A stretch of 64,000 nucleotides of DNA, taken from contig NZ_UTIQ01000327.1 of the NCBI RefSeq assembly GCF_900582625.1, positions 620,001 to 684,000 of the forward strand, in the 5' to 3' direction. Below, piece after piece: positions 1-8,819 of this stretch; position 1 is the stretch's first letter; every line of letters begins with the position of its first letter. The DNA comes from Pseudomonas viridiflava. GTDB taxonomy: Bacteria; Pseudomonadota; Gammaproteobacteria; Pseudomonadales; Pseudomonadaceae. The notes below the pieces were generated by a model. The model did not search any database, was not told the origin of the DNA, and was given only the letters and a program-made list of their open reading frames with translations. The translations under genes and the position numbers were made by a program.

Positions 1-560
1 GTGCGGCGAATACGATTTTCGGTTTCGCGGCGGCGTTCCTTGTACTTGGAGATGCCGGCCGCTTCTTCGATGAAATTGCGCAGGTCTTCGGGCTTGGCTT
101 CGATCAGCTTGGAGATCATGCCCTGCTCGATGATCGAGTAGCTGCGCGGGCCCAGGCCTGTGCCGAGGAAAATATCGGTGATGTCGCGGCGCCGGCATTT
201 GGTGCCGTTGAGGAAATAGGTGTTCTGGCTGTCACGGGTGACGCGGCGGCGGATGGAGATTTCGGCGTAGCCGGCGTACTCGCCCACCAGGGTGCCGTCG
301 CTGTTGTCGAAGATCAGCTCGATGCTGGCTTGGGTGACTGGCTTGCGCGTGTTGGAGCCGTTGAAGATGACGTCGGTCATCGACTCGCCGCGCAAATTCT
401 TCGCTGAGCTTTCGCCCATAACCCAACGCACGGCGTCGATGATGTTCGACTTGCCGCAGCCATTGGGCCCGACCACCGCCGCCATATTGCTGGGGAAGTT
501 GACGGTGGTGGGGTCGACGAAGGATTTGAACCCCGCCAGCTTGATGCACTTGAGCCGCAT
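1..560 (-). CDS. smc: Chromosome partition protein SMC, N-terminal part (gene runs off the window)
   Basis: The first 186 codons of a condensin ATPase are visible, read leftward from ATG at 560. The start MRLKCIKLAGFKSF and the Walker A loop GPNGCGKSN at residues 31-39 are typical of SMC, which forms the MukB-like ring that organises and segregates the chromosome together with ScpA and ScpB. Further conserved blocks GLGPRSYSIIEQGMIS and FIEEAAGISKYKERR lead towards the first coiled coil. The remaining roughly 1000 residues lie outside. The GntR regulator follows upstream on the same strand with only 26 bases between them, so the two may be co-transcribed. Confidence 0.95.
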   Translation of the reverse strand, partial: MRLKCIKLAGFKSFVDPTTVNFPSNMAAVVGPNGCGKSNIIDAVRWVMGESSAKNLRGESMTDVIFNGSNTRKPVTQASIELIFDNSDGTLVGEYAGYAEISIRRRVTRDSQNTYFLNGTKCRRRDITDIFLGTGLGPRSYSIIEQGMISKLIEAKPEDLRNFIEEAAGISKYKERRRETENRIRR

Positions 561-586
561 AGCGCGCTGTCCTTAGCCGGGGTCGG

Positions 587-1243
587 TTAGCGTTCTGCCA
601 TGGCGGCAAGCACCATCTGGCAGTTGTGTTGGCTATAGGCCGTGAGGGTTTCGCGCACCTGGGCCGGGTCGCGTGCGATCACCGCTTGCAGCAAGCCGGC
701 AAAGGCGTTGAGGAACTGGCTCATCTCGCTTTTGCGTTTTTCCAGCGCCAGGTGATACGTGCGGCTCATGGCCGGCAGCAGGTTTTCCAGGGTTTCTTGC
801 AAATACGGGTTGTTGGCGAACGGGAACGCAGCGCGCATGACGTCGAAGCTGCTCTGCACAAAGCTGTCGATATCGCGGGCTTCGGCGTGGGCCATCAACT
901 GCTGCTGGATGACCACGAAAGGCTGCAAATCGGACTCGGTTTTCCAGCGCTCGGCCACGGCGTAACCGAGCAGGATGTAGAGCTCGATTACCAGGGCATA
1001 GAGGCTTTTGACGTTATGTGGCGTCAGCTCGCTAACGTGTGCGCCACGACGCGGAAGAATGGTGATCAGGTGGCGACGCTCGAGAATCAGCAGCGCTTCG
1101 CGTACCGAGCCACGGCTGACATTCAACGCCAGGGTGACCTTCTGCTCCTGAATGCGCTCACGCTCTTTCAATTCCCCACGAATGATGCGCTCGGCGAGAT
1201 GGTGAGCTATCTGCTCCGAAAGGCTGTCAGGTGCTTTGAACAT
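587..1243 (-). CDS. GntR family (FadR/FCD subfamily) transcriptional regulator
   Basis: A 218-residue regulator with a winged-helix domain (about residues 8-70, SLSEQIAHHLAERIIRGEL and VSRGSVREALLILERR) and an all-helical FCD ligand domain. ATG at 1243 is chosen over an upstream in-frame start at 1336 because AAGGA sits seven bases before it and the upstream extension has no domain character. It lies between smc and a divergent alkane hydroxylase, the arrangement I recall for PA1526 in P. aeruginosa. A role in controlling the alkane hydroxylase is inferred from divergence and from a palindrome in the shared promoter region. The ligand cannot be read from sequence. Confidence 0.88.
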   Translation of the reverse strand: MFKAPDSLSEQIAHHLAERIIRGELKERERIQEQKVTLALNVSRGSVREALLILERRHLITILPRRGAHVSELTPHNVKSLYALVIELYILLGYAVAERWKTESDLQPFVVIQQQLMAHAEARDIDSFVQSSFDVMRAAFPFANNPYLQETLENLLPAMSRTYHLALEKRKSEMSQFLNAFAGLLQAVIARDPAQVRETLTAYSQHNCQMVLAAMAER

Positions 1244-1271
1244 AAGCGTCCTTAGGGGAAAGGTAGTTGCA

Positions 1272-1386
1272 AGCGTAGCGAGCGACGGGTAGGCAAGGCA
1301 AAAAGCAGGGGAAAAAGCGGAGTTGGCTGTAGCCAATGAGCATTTTTCGCCTGCTTTTTAACGCCGCATAACCGAGCGCAGTAGCT
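1272..1386 (-). repeat. Structured dispersed element, copy A
   Basis: This copy fills the space between the GntR gene and alkB. On the minus strand it reads: outer flank, then a stem arm, a conserved loop with TTGGCTACAGCCAA (1323-1336), and the matching stem arm. The stem AAAAAGCAGG/CCTGCTTTTT is at 1300-1309 and 1350-1359. The same architecture recurs at 40815-40927 and 47394-47510 with different stem sequences. Confidence 0.8.
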
Positions 1387-1405
1387 TGCCAAAACGGGCG
1401 CGAGT

Positions 1406-1422
1406 GTAACACAGCGTGTTAC
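1406..1422. promoter_or_regulatory. Palindrome GTAACAC-AGC-GTGTTAC, probable operator between gntR and alkB
   Basis: A perfect 7-3-7 inverted repeat in the divergent intergenic region. A further GTTAC lies about 20 bases to the right. FCD-type GntR proteins bind short inverted repeats of this size, so the adjacent regulator is the natural candidate, but this is inference. Confidence 0.5.
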
Positions 1423-1556
1423 CGCTCCAAGCGGCGGCAAGCGTTACAGCCAAGCGGCTTGCCGTCCAAAAGGTGGGGCTTGGAAGGGCTTTTCGCAGAG
1501 GTGATTGTCCTACAATTTCAGGTGTCGACTCCCCCATAAAAACAATGGAGCTCACC

Positions 1557-2690
1557 ATGTTTGCGTACCTGCCCTCCTCTTGGATGATCGCCCTGAAAAA
1601 AGCCGGTTATTGGATTTGGCTGATCCCCGTGCTGGGCGTGCCCATGAGTTATTACTGGTCGCTGGGTAGCGCCCATGCCGACGGCTGGGCCTACCTTGTG
1701 GTGACCGTGGTGTTCGGCGTTATTCCGATTCTGGACGCCATTGTCGGCCGCGACCCGGCCAACCCCGATGAAGTGGCCGACGTGCCGAAAATGGATAAAC
1801 AGGGCTACTACCGCCTGCTCAGCCTGGCCACCGTGCCGTTTTTGCTGGGCATGTTGGCGTGGGCCGGCTGGGCGTTCGTGTATTACGAAGCCTGGAGCTG
1901 GGTCGGCCGGCTGGGTTGGATTCTGTCGGTGGGCACGGTGACGGGCGCCATCGGCATTACCGTGGCGCACGAGTTCATTCACAAAGACCCGCAACTGGAA
2001 CAGAACGCTGGCGGTTTGCTGCTGGCGGCGGTGTGTTACGCCGGCTTCAAGGTGGAGCATGTGCGCGGCCATCATGTGCATGTGTCCACACCGGAAGACG
2101 CCTCGTCCTCGCGCTTCGGCCAAAGCCTGTATGCCTTTTTGCCGCACGCCTACAAACACAACTTTTTGAATGCCTGGGCGCTGGAAAAAGAGCGCCTGCA
2201 ACGCCGTGGTTTGCCGGTGCTGCATTGGCGCAATGAGCTGATCTGGTGGTACGCCATCAGCAGTTCGTTTCTGCTCGGCTTCTGCCTGGCATTTGGCTGG
2301 ATGGGCGCGCTGTTTTTCCTCGGCCAATCGTTCGTCGCGCTGACGCTGCTGGAGATCGTCAACTACGTCGAACACTACGGTTTGCATCGCCGCAAACAGG
2401 CCAACGGCCGCTACGAACGCACCAATCCGCATCACTCATGGAACAGTAATTTTTTGCTGACCAACCTGTTCCTGTTCCACCTGCAACGCCACTCCGACCA
2501 CCACGCCTACGCAAAACGCCGCTACCAGGTACTGCGCCACTTCGACGACAGCCCGCAGCTGCCCAACGGCTATGCCGGAATGATTGTGCTGGCCCTGTTT
2601 CCGCCGCTGTGGCGCAAGGTGATGGACCCGCGCGTGCGGGCGTATTACGCGGGGGAAGAGCATCAGTTGAGTGAATCGCAGTTGGCCTAA
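1557..2690 (+). CDS. alkB2: Alkane 1-monooxygenase, integral-membrane non-haem di-iron hydroxylase
   Basis: This 377-residue membrane enzyme hydroxylates the terminal carbon of alkanes, using electrons from rubredoxin. The histidine motifs expected for the family are all present: HEFIH (138-142), EHVRGHH (167-173), NYVEHYGLHR (269-278) and LQRHSDHHA (309-317). Several hydrophobic helices precede and separate them. ATG at 1557 is preferred because GGAG lies six bases upstream; longer in-frame starts exist. The position next to gntR, smc and the xdh genes is what I recall for P. aeruginosa alkB2, hence the symbol. No rubredoxin or rubredoxin reductase is nearby, so they must be encoded elsewhere. 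A fatty-acid desaturase-like hydroxylase is the alternative. Confidence 0.9.
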   Translation: MFAYLPSSWMIALKKAGYWIWLIPVLGVPMSYYWSLGSAHADGWAYLVVTVVFGVIPILDAIVGRDPANPDEVADVPKMDKQGYYRLLSLATVPFLLGMLAWAGWAFVYYEAWSWVGRLGWILSVGTVTGAIGITVAHEFIHKDPQLEQNAGGLLLAAVCYAGFKVEHVRGHHVHVSTPEDASSSRFGQSLYAFLPHAYKHNFLNAWALEKERLQRRGLPVLHWRNELIWWYAISSSFLLGFCLAFGWMGALFFLGQSFVALTLLEIVNYVEHYGLHRRKQANGRYERTNPHHSWNSNFLLTNLFLFHLQRHSDHHAYAKRRYQVLRHFDDSPQLPNGYAGMIVLALFPPLWRKVMDPRVRAYYAGEEHQLSESQLA

Positions 2691-2706
2691 CAAACTCAAC
2701 GGCTCT

Positions 2707-2863
2707 GCTCCCCTCGCCCGCTTGCGGGAGAGGGGCTGGGGGTGAGGGCCGGGCCCAACGCAAACCTAAAAATCAAAGGCCCCTCACCCTAACCCTCTCC
2801 CGCAAGCGGGCGAGGGGACTTGGCCGTACGCGATTCAGCTCCCCTCGCCCGCCTGCGGGACTG
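2707..2863. repeat. Inverted pair of CCCTC-type palindromes plus a partial third copy
   Basis: A palindrome at 2707-2750 (arms CCCCTC/GAGGGG around CCGCTTGCGG) is followed in inverted orientation by a second at 2780-2819, so the pair can fold as a larger cruciform. A partial copy lies at 2838-2863. It sits between the 3' ends of two convergent genes and may act as a transcription barrier. Confidence 0.8.
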
Positions 2864-2879
2864 ACGGGGACAACGGTCG

Positions 2880-4508
2880 TTACGTCCGGCACCCCGCGAA
2901 CATATCCAGCCCCTTGTCGTACACCTTGGTGTTCACCTGCAACAACCCGAGCATTGAGCTGAACAGGTTGTCCTGGCTGACGGGCTGTTCACGCTGGCCT
3001 CGTAAGCAATCGGCGTTGAGCTGAAATTCCTGCTGATAGCTGTCGGAAAACCAGGCCAGCATGCCGATGTGTTTCTGCTGGTCGGGCGCCATCATGTACG
3101 GCGTGCCGTGCAGGTACAGGTTGTATTCGCCCAGCGACTCGCCGTGATCGGACATATACAGCATGGCGCTGTCGACGTTGTCCTGGTTGGCGCGCAGCAC
3201 GTCGATCAGGCTCGAGAGCACGTGGTCGGTGTACAGGATGGTGTTGTCGTAACCGTTGACGATGCTTTCACGCGAGCACTCGTTCAGCGCATTGCTGGTG
3301 CACACCGGGGTGAATTGTTCGAACGTTTTCGGGTAGCGCTTGAAGTATTCCGGGCCATGGCTGCCCATCTGGTGCAGCACCAGCACGGTGTCGTCTTTCA
3401 GGTTGTCGAGGGTGTTCTGCAGGCCTTGCAGCAAAATTTCATCGTGGCATTCGCTGTTGGCGCACAAGGCCGGGTCTTTAAGGTCGCTGACGTCGACGAA
3501 ATTCACCCGGTCGCAGGTTCCCTTGCAACCCGACTGGTTGTCACGCCATTGCACGTTGAGCCCGGCGCGTTTCAACACGTCCAGCAGTCCTTCTTGGGAA
3601 TAGGCTTTGCCGGCGCTGTAATTGCTGCGCCCCAGGTTGGAGAACATGCACGGCACCGACACGGCGGTCTCCGTGCCGCAGGAATGGGCGTTGGGGTACG
3701 CGATAACGCCGGGCTGGGCTTTGAGTTTTGGCGTGGTGTCACGGTCGTAGCCCAAAATGCCGAAGTTGTCGGCGCGGGCGCTCTCCCCGACCACCAGCAC
3801 GGTTAACGACTTGTGCCGATGGCTCTGCCAGGCCGGCGCTTTTACGGCGTCTTCGCCTAGGGTGCGAAACGGCTGCTTACCGGTGGCGATTTCCTCGCGC
3901 AGCAAGTTGAAGGAAGCGCCCACGTAGTTACTCGGTACCACCATCAAGCGCAGTTCATGGTGGTTGCGGAAAAACGAGGCCAAGCCTTGGTAGTTGGCCA
4001 TCGCCACCACGCCCAACACCGCTACGCAGCCCACCGTCACCAGCAATTTGCTCAGCAGCTCGCGCGGCCAGGTGCGGTAATTCACGGGAATAAGCCAGAG
4101 CACCGCCACTGGCAGAATGCCCAAAAACAGCACATAGGCCGCCAGCTTGAACGACAACAGGTCACGCACCTCGGTGGCGTTGGTCTGCGCGGCGTTGCGC
4201 AGCATTTCAAGATCGACCACCACGCCGTATTCGTTCATGAAATAGGCAGCGCCCGCGCTCACCAGTAGCAACAGGGTGAGCACCGGCTTGAGCACCCAGC
4301 GAAACGCCAGCAGCGTGAGCACCAGGTTGAACAGCGCCAACACGATCAGACCAAAGGCCACACGCGTGATCAAACCCGCGCCCGTGCTCGGCGTAATGCT
4401 GAACACGTGCGCCCACAGCACGGGGTTGCAGGCTAATAACAGAAAGGCGCTGCCGACCAGGGTCAGCAATTCAGGGCGTATGGCCTTTACTTTAAGCAGT
4501 GAGTTCAC
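2880..4508 (-). CDS. eptA: Lipid A phosphoethanolamine transferase (EptA family)
   Basis: This roughly 542-residue inner-membrane enzyme transfers phosphoethanolamine from phosphatidylethanolamine to lipid A, which lowers surface charge and polymyxin sensitivity. About five N-terminal hydrophobic helices (residues 15-185) precede a periplasmic alkaline-phosphatase-like domain. That domain has VVGESARADN, the CGTETAVSVPC motif carrying the nucleophilic Thr, MSDHGESLGE and YLHGTPY, together supplying the zinc ligands. Several paired cysteines follow, as in EptA and MCR enzymes. GTG at 4508 is chosen because GGCGGAA lies seven bases upstream; an upstream TTG at 4562 would add 18 atypical residues. 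No PmrAB-type two-component system is adjacent. Confidence 0.88.
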   Translation of the reverse strand: MNSLLKVKAIRPELLTLVGSAFLLLACNPVLWAHVFSITPSTGAGLITRVAFGLIVLALFNLVLTLLAFRWVLKPVLTLLLLVSAGAAYFMNEYGVVVDLEMLRNAAQTNATEVRDLLSFKLAAYVLFLGILPVAVLWLIPVNYRTWPRELLSKLLVTVGCVAVLGVVAMANYQGLASFFRNHHELRLMVVPSNYVGASFNLLREEIATGKQPFRTLGEDAVKAPAWQSHRHKSLTVLVVGESARADNFGILGYDRDTTPKLKAQPGVIAYPNAHSCGTETAVSVPCMFSNLGRSNYSAGKAYSQEGLLDVLKRAGLNVQWRDNQSGCKGTCDRVNFVDVSDLKDPALCANSECHDEILLQGLQNTLDNLKDDTVLVLHQMGSHGPEYFKRYPKTFEQFTPVCTSNALNECSRESIVNGYDNTILYTDHVLSSLIDVLRANQDNVDSAMLYMSDHGESLGEYNLYLHGTPYMMAPDQQKHIGMLAWFSDSYQQEFQLNADCLRGQREQPVSQDNLFSSMLGLLQVNTKVYDKGLDMFAGCRT

Positions 4509-4674
4509 GGTGCGATTCCGCCCAGGTTGAAGTGGGGCAGATGCTAGAAACGCAACGATCAAAAATTCGTTAAAAAAACCTCAACGTTTGGTTGGCCGGA
4601 AAATACTTACAGCCAAGAAAGATCGGGCCTTACAGGACTACAGGAAACGACTGCTTGTCGGGCACGCGGATTGC

Positions 4675-4727
4675 TTGACCAAAGAGTCAAATATTTTATT
4701 GACCCAAAAGTCAGAATTCTCTAAATT
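4675..4727 (+). promoter_or_regulatory. Tandem TTGAC-N6-GTCAR sites over the putative xdhA promoter
   Basis: TTGACCAAAGAGTCAA (4675-4690) is an inverted repeat with half-sites TTGAC/GTCAA. A near copy, TTGACCCAAAAGTCAG, starts 24 bases later (4699-4714). The second copy supplies TTGACC as a possible -35, with TAAATT (4722-4727) 17 bases downstream as -10. The same 15-base core TGACCAAAGAGTCAA occurs upstream of the purine permease. I saw no other copy in the window. Confidence 0.55.
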
Positions 4728-4752
4728 CGCAAAACAAACCCATCGGCTCTTC

Positions 4753-4794
4753 ACCCCTCTCCCGCCTGCGGGAGAGGGGCCGGGGGTGAGGGCC
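4753..4794. repeat. CCCTC-type palindromic repeat upstream of xdhA
   Basis: A single copy of the CCCCTCTCCCGCC/GGGAGAGGGG palindrome with the usual GGGGGTGAGGG tail. It lies inside the putative xdhA leader, between promoter motifs and start codon, so it would be transcribed as a hairpin. Confidence 0.75.
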
Positions 4795-4866
4795 AGCCGT
4801 TACGCAACCTCGCTCCCTCAAAAAGTTGCGTGCCATAAAAAACAAGAAAGTGCCTGGAGGTCGTCC

Positions 4867-6318
4867 TTGATCCAGTTTTTACTCAACCGTGAGCTGCGCA
4901 CCGAGCAGCGTCTCGACCCGAATGTCACCGTGCTGAATTACCTGCGTGAGCACCTGGCCAAACCCGGCACCAAGGAAGGCTGCGCTTCCGGCGACTGCGG
5001 CGCGTGCACCGTGGTGGTGGGCGAGTTGGACGACTCGTCCGGCACCCCGCGCATTCGCTACCGCACCCTCAACTCCTGCCTTACGTTCGTTTCCTCGCTG
5101 CACGGCAAACAACTGATCAGCGTTGAAGACCTCAAGCATCAAGGCCAACTGCACAGCGTTCAGCAAGCCATGGTCGATTGCCACGGCTCGCAATGCGGTT
5201 TCTGCACCCCTGGTTTTGTGATGTCGCTGTTCGCCCTGCAAAAAAACAGCGACGGCTTCGACAAGGCGCAAACCATGGAAGCGCTGGCCGGCAACCTGTG
5301 CCGCTGCACGGGCTACCGCCCGATCATCGACGCCGCCGAGCAAGCCTGCTGCCAGAAACAGCCGGACCAATTCGACGCTGCTGAAGCTGAAACCATCGCC
5401 AAGCTGCAAGCCATCGCCCCGCAAGAAACCGCCGAGCTAAACAGCGGCGACAAGCGTTGCCTGCTGCCGCTGACCATTTCCGATCTCGCCGACCTTTACG
5501 CCGCCAACCCGCAAGCGCGTCTGCTCGCCGGTGGCACCGACCTGGCATTGGAAGTCACCCAGTTCCACCGCGAGCTGCCGGTGATGATTTACGTTGGCCA
5601 CGTGGAAGCAATGAAACGCGTTGAGTTCACCGACGATGCCATCGAGATCGGCGCCGCTACGCCGCTGTCTGACTGCTACGGCGCGCTGGCCAAGGAATAC
5701 CCCGACTTCGGCGAACTGCTGCACCGCTTCGCCTCACTGCAAATCCGTAACCAAGGCACCTTGGGCGGCAACATCGGCAACGCCTCGCCCATCGGCGACG
5801 CCCCGCCGCTGCTGATCGCCCTGGGCGCTCGTGTGGTGCTGCGCAAAGGCAACCAGAGCCGCAGCCTGCCGATTGAGGATTACTTCCTCGATTACAAAGT
5901 CACCGCTCGCCAGGAAGCCGAGTTCATCGAGAAAGTCGTGGTGCCGCGTCACCAGAGCAATCAGGCGTTCCGCGCTTACAAAGTGTCGAAACGACTGGAC
6001 GACGACATTTCCGCCGTGTGCGCCGCCTTCAACGTGGTGGTTGCCGACGGCGTGGTGCAAAGCGCCCGTGTCGCCTTTGGTGGCATGGCCGCCATCCCGA
6101 AACGTGCCGCCGCCTGCGAAGCCGCGCTGCAAGGTGCCCAGTGGGATGCCGATGTAATCGAACACGCCTGCGACGCGCTGGCCAACGATTTCAGCCCGCT
6201 GAGCGACTTCCGCGCCAGCAAGGAATACCGCCTGCTCACCGCACAAAACCTGCTGCGTAAATTTTTCCTCGAGCTGCAAACTCCAGACGTCGAAACACGG
6301 GTGACCGCTTATGTCTAA
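4867..6318 (+). CDS. xdhA: Xanthine dehydrogenase, iron-sulfur/FAD subunit
   Basis: Small subunit of the molybdenum hydroxylase that oxidises hypoxanthine and xanthine to urate. It carries electrons from the Mo centre through two 2Fe-2S clusters to FAD. Cluster ligands are Cys39, Cys44, Cys47 and Cys71 in the plant-ferredoxin-type domain, and Cys110, Cys113, Cys145 and Cys147 in the CGFC...CRC domain. The FAD domain shows LLAGGTDLALE and LGGNIGNASPIGD. The frame is open further upstream, but TTG at 4867 follows GGAGG by six bases and gives the family length (483 residues). The xdhB start overlaps the end of this gene by eight bases. Confidence 0.95.
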   Translation: MIQFLLNRELRTEQRLDPNVTVLNYLREHLAKPGTKEGCASGDCGACTVVVGELDDSSGTPRIRYRTLNSCLTFVSSLHGKQLISVEDLKHQGQLHSVQQAMVDCHGSQCGFCTPGFVMSLFALQKNSDGFDKAQTMEALAGNLCRCTGYRPIIDAAEQACCQKQPDQFDAAEAETIAKLQAIAPQETAELNSGDKRCLLPLTISDLADLYAANPQARLLAGGTDLALEVTQFHRELPVMIYVGHVEAMKRVEFTDDAIEIGAATPLSDCYGALAKEYPDFGELLHRFASLQIRNQGTLGGNIGNASPIGDAPPLLIALGARVVLRKGNQSRSLPIEDYFLDYKVTARQEAEFIEKVVVPRHQSNQAFRAYKVSKRLDDDISAVCAAFNVVVADGVVQSARVAFGGMAAIPKRAAACEAALQGAQWDADVIEHACDALANDFSPLSDFRASKEYRLLTAQNLLRKFFLELQTPDVETRVTAYV

Positions 6319-8707
6319 CCACCACGCCCCGAAAAGCCAGGAAGAACTGGCCGAACTGTTCCGTGCCGGCATCACCACCGGCGTAGGCCGCAGCGTTAAA
6401 CACGAAAGCGCCGACAAGCATGTGTCGGGCGAAGCCGTTTACGTTGACGACCGCCTGGAATTCCCCAATCAGCTGCACGTTTATGCCCGCCTGAGCGACC
6501 GCGCCCATGCTCGCGTGACGAAAATTGATGTGTCGCCCTGCTACCAAGTGCCAGGCGTGGCCATCGCCATCACCCATAAAGATGTGCCCGGCCTGCTCGA
6601 CATCGGCGCCGTCGCGCCCGGCGATCCGCTGTTGGCCGACGGTCTTGTGCAATACGTTGGCCAAGTGGTGATTGCCGTGGCCGCCGACACCCATGAGAAC
6701 GCCCGCAAAGGCGCCATGGCCGCGATCATCGAATACGAAGACCTGGAACCGGTGCTCGACGTGGTCGAAGCGCTGCGCAACAAGCACTTCGTGCTCGACA
6801 GCCACCAGCACCGCATCGGCGACTCGGCCAGCAAACTGGCCACCGCCCCGCGTCGTTTGCAGGGTTCGCTGCACATTGGCGGCCAGGAACACTTCTACCT
6901 GGAAACCCAGATTTCTTCGGTTATGCCCACCGAAGACGGCGGCATGATCGTCTACACCTCCACGCAAAACGCCACCGAAGTGCAGAAGCTGGTGGCCGAA
7001 GTGCTGGACGTGCCGATGCACAAAGTGGTCATCGACATGCGCCGCATGGGCGGCGGTTTTGGCGGCAAGGAAACCCAGGCGGCCAGCCCGGCGTGCTTGT
7101 GCGCCGTGATCGCGCACCTGACCAAGCGCCCAACCAAAATGCGCCTGCCGCGCGTCGAAGACATGCAGATGACCGGCAAGCGTCATCCGTTCTACGTTGA
7201 GTACGACGTTGGCTTTGACGAAAACGGACTGCTGCACGGCATCGAAATCGAACTGGCCGGCAACTGCGGCTACTCGCCGGACCTGTCGAACTCCATCGTC
7301 GACCGCGCCATGTTCCACTCCGACAACGCCTATTTCCTCGGCAACGCCACGGTGAACGGCCATCGCTGCAAGACCAACACCGCCTCGAACACCGCGTATC
7401 GCGGCTTCGGCGGCCCGCAAGGCATGGTCGCCATCGAGCAGATCATGGACCACATCGCCCGCGACCTCGGCAAAGACCCGTTGGAAGTGCGCAAGCTCAA
7501 CTACTACGGCAAAACCGAGCGCAACGTCACCCACTACCACCAGACGGTCGAGCACAACGTTATTCACGAGATGACCGCCGAACTGGAAGCCAGCAGCGAC
7601 TACGCCAAGCGCCGTGTCGAAATTGCCGAATTCAACAAAACCAGCCCGATTCTGAAAAAAGGCCTGGCCCTGACGCCGGTTAAATTCGGCATCAGCTTTA
7701 CCGCCAGCTTCCTCAACCAGGCCGGCGCGCTGATCCACATCTATACCGACGGCAGCATCCACCTGAACCACGGCGGCACCGAAATGGGCCAGGGCCTGAA
7801 CACCAAAGTGGCGCAGATCGTTGCCGAGGTATTGCAGGTGGACATCGCCCGCATTCAGATCACCGCGACCAATACAGACAAGGTGCCCAACACCTCGCCG
7901 ACCGCCGCTTCCAGCGGTGCCGACCTCAACGGCATGGCCGCCAAGAACGCGGCGGAAACCATCAAGGCGCGCCTGGTTGATTTCCTCACCCGCGAGTACC
8001 GCGTCACGCCGGAAGACATCGAATTCCGTAACGGCCAGGTGCGCGTGCGCGATCAGTACCTGTCGTTTGAGGAGATGATTCAGAAGGCCTACTTCGGCCA
8101 GATTTCCCTGTCGGCCACCGGCTTCTACCGCACGCCGAAAATCTTCTACGACCGCAGCAAAGCAGCGGGTCGGCCGTTCTACTACTTCGCCTACGGCGCG
8201 GCGTGCATTGAAGTGATCGTCGACACCCTGACCGGCGAATACAAATTCCTGCGCGGCGACATCCTCCACGACGTGGGCAATTCGCTAAACCCGGCCATCG
8301 ATATCGGCCAAGTGGAAGGCGCATTCGTGCAAGGCCTGGGTTGGCTGACCATGGAAGAGCTGGTGTGGAACGCCAAAGGCAAGCTGATGACCAACGGCCC
8401 GGCGAGCTACAAGATTCCCGCCATCGCCGACATGCCGCTGGACCTGCGCGTGAAACTGGTGGAAAACCGCAAGAACCCGGAAGACACCGTGTTCCACTCC
8501 AAAGCCGTGGGCGAGCCGCCGTTCATGCTCGGCATCGCCGCCTGGTGCGCCATCAAAGATGCCGTCGCCAGCCTGGCTGACTACCGCGTACAACCGCAAA
8601 TCGACGCCCCCGCTACACCGGAGCGTGTGTTGTGGGGTGTGGAGCAGATGCGCAAGGTGATGAAGGAACAGAAGGCCAAGGCTGCGGCCGCAGTCGAGAC
8701 CGCCTAA
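6311..8707 (+). CDS. xdhB: Xanthine dehydrogenase, molybdopterin-binding subunit
   Basis: Large 798-residue catalytic subunit that binds the molybdenum cofactor and substrate purine. Family signatures are GGGFGGKETQ (about residue 247), AYRGFGGPQG, and GEPPFMLG near residue 735 with the glutamate that acts as catalytic base. It is translated from an ATG overlapping the xdhA stop, as expected for stoichiometric subunits. A REP-type repeat and then a short coupled frame and xdhC follow. Molybdenum cofactor synthesis genes are not in this cluster, although a moaA lies about 36 kb away in the window. Confidence 0.96.
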   Translation: MSNHHAPKSQEELAELFRAGITTGVGRSVKHESADKHVSGEAVYVDDRLEFPNQLHVYARLSDRAHARVTKIDVSPCYQVPGVAIAITHKDVPGLLDIGAVAPGDPLLADGLVQYVGQVVIAVAADTHENARKGAMAAIIEYEDLEPVLDVVEALRNKHFVLDSHQHRIGDSASKLATAPRRLQGSLHIGGQEHFYLETQISSVMPTEDGGMIVYTSTQNATEVQKLVAEVLDVPMHKVVIDMRRMGGGFGGKETQAASPACLCAVIAHLTKRPTKMRLPRVEDMQMTGKRHPFYVEYDVGFDENGLLHGIEIELAGNCGYSPDLSNSIVDRAMFHSDNAYFLGNATVNGHRCKTNTASNTAYRGFGGPQGMVAIEQIMDHIARDLGKDPLEVRKLNYYGKTERNVTHYHQTVEHNVIHEMTAELEASSDYAKRRVEIAEFNKTSPILKKGLALTPVKFGISFTASFLNQAGALIHIYTDGSIHLNHGGTEMGQGLNTKVAQIVAEVLQVDIARIQITATNTDKVPNTSPTAASSGADLNGMAAKNAAETIKARLVDFLTREYRVTPEDIEFRNGQVRVRDQYLSFEEMIQKAYFGQISLSATGFYRTPKIFYDRSKAAGRPFYYFAYGAACIEVIVDTLTGEYKFLRGDILHDVGNSLNPAIDIGQVEGAFVQGLGWLTMEELVWNAKGKLMTNGPASYKIPAIADMPLDLRVKLVENRKNPEDTVFHSKAVGEPPFMLGIAAWCAIKDAVASLADYRVQPQIDAPATPERVLWGVEQMRKVMKEQKAKAAAAVETA

Positions 8708-8718
8708 CGCAAACCACT

Positions 8719-8790
8719 GTGGGAGCGGCTTTAGCCGCGATGCTCTTGAAGATCACAAGCATCGCGGCTAAAGCCGCTCCTACAGGAACA
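8719..8790. repeat. REP pair (REPIN-like), GCGGC subtype
   Basis: Two copies of the REP half GGGAGCGGCTTTAGCCGC face each other across a short loop, giving a long imperfect hairpin between xdhB and the small frame before xdhC. It may limit read-through or protect the xdhAB mRNA 3' end. Confidence 0.85.
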
Positions 8791-8819
8791 ACGATTGACC
8801 CAATACCCGGTGAACAACA

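Noticed and set aside
6236..8269. 677-codon open frame antisense to xdhB
   Set aside because: His/Val/Gly/Ala-rich shadow of a well-supported gene; no ribosome site or recognisable motif.
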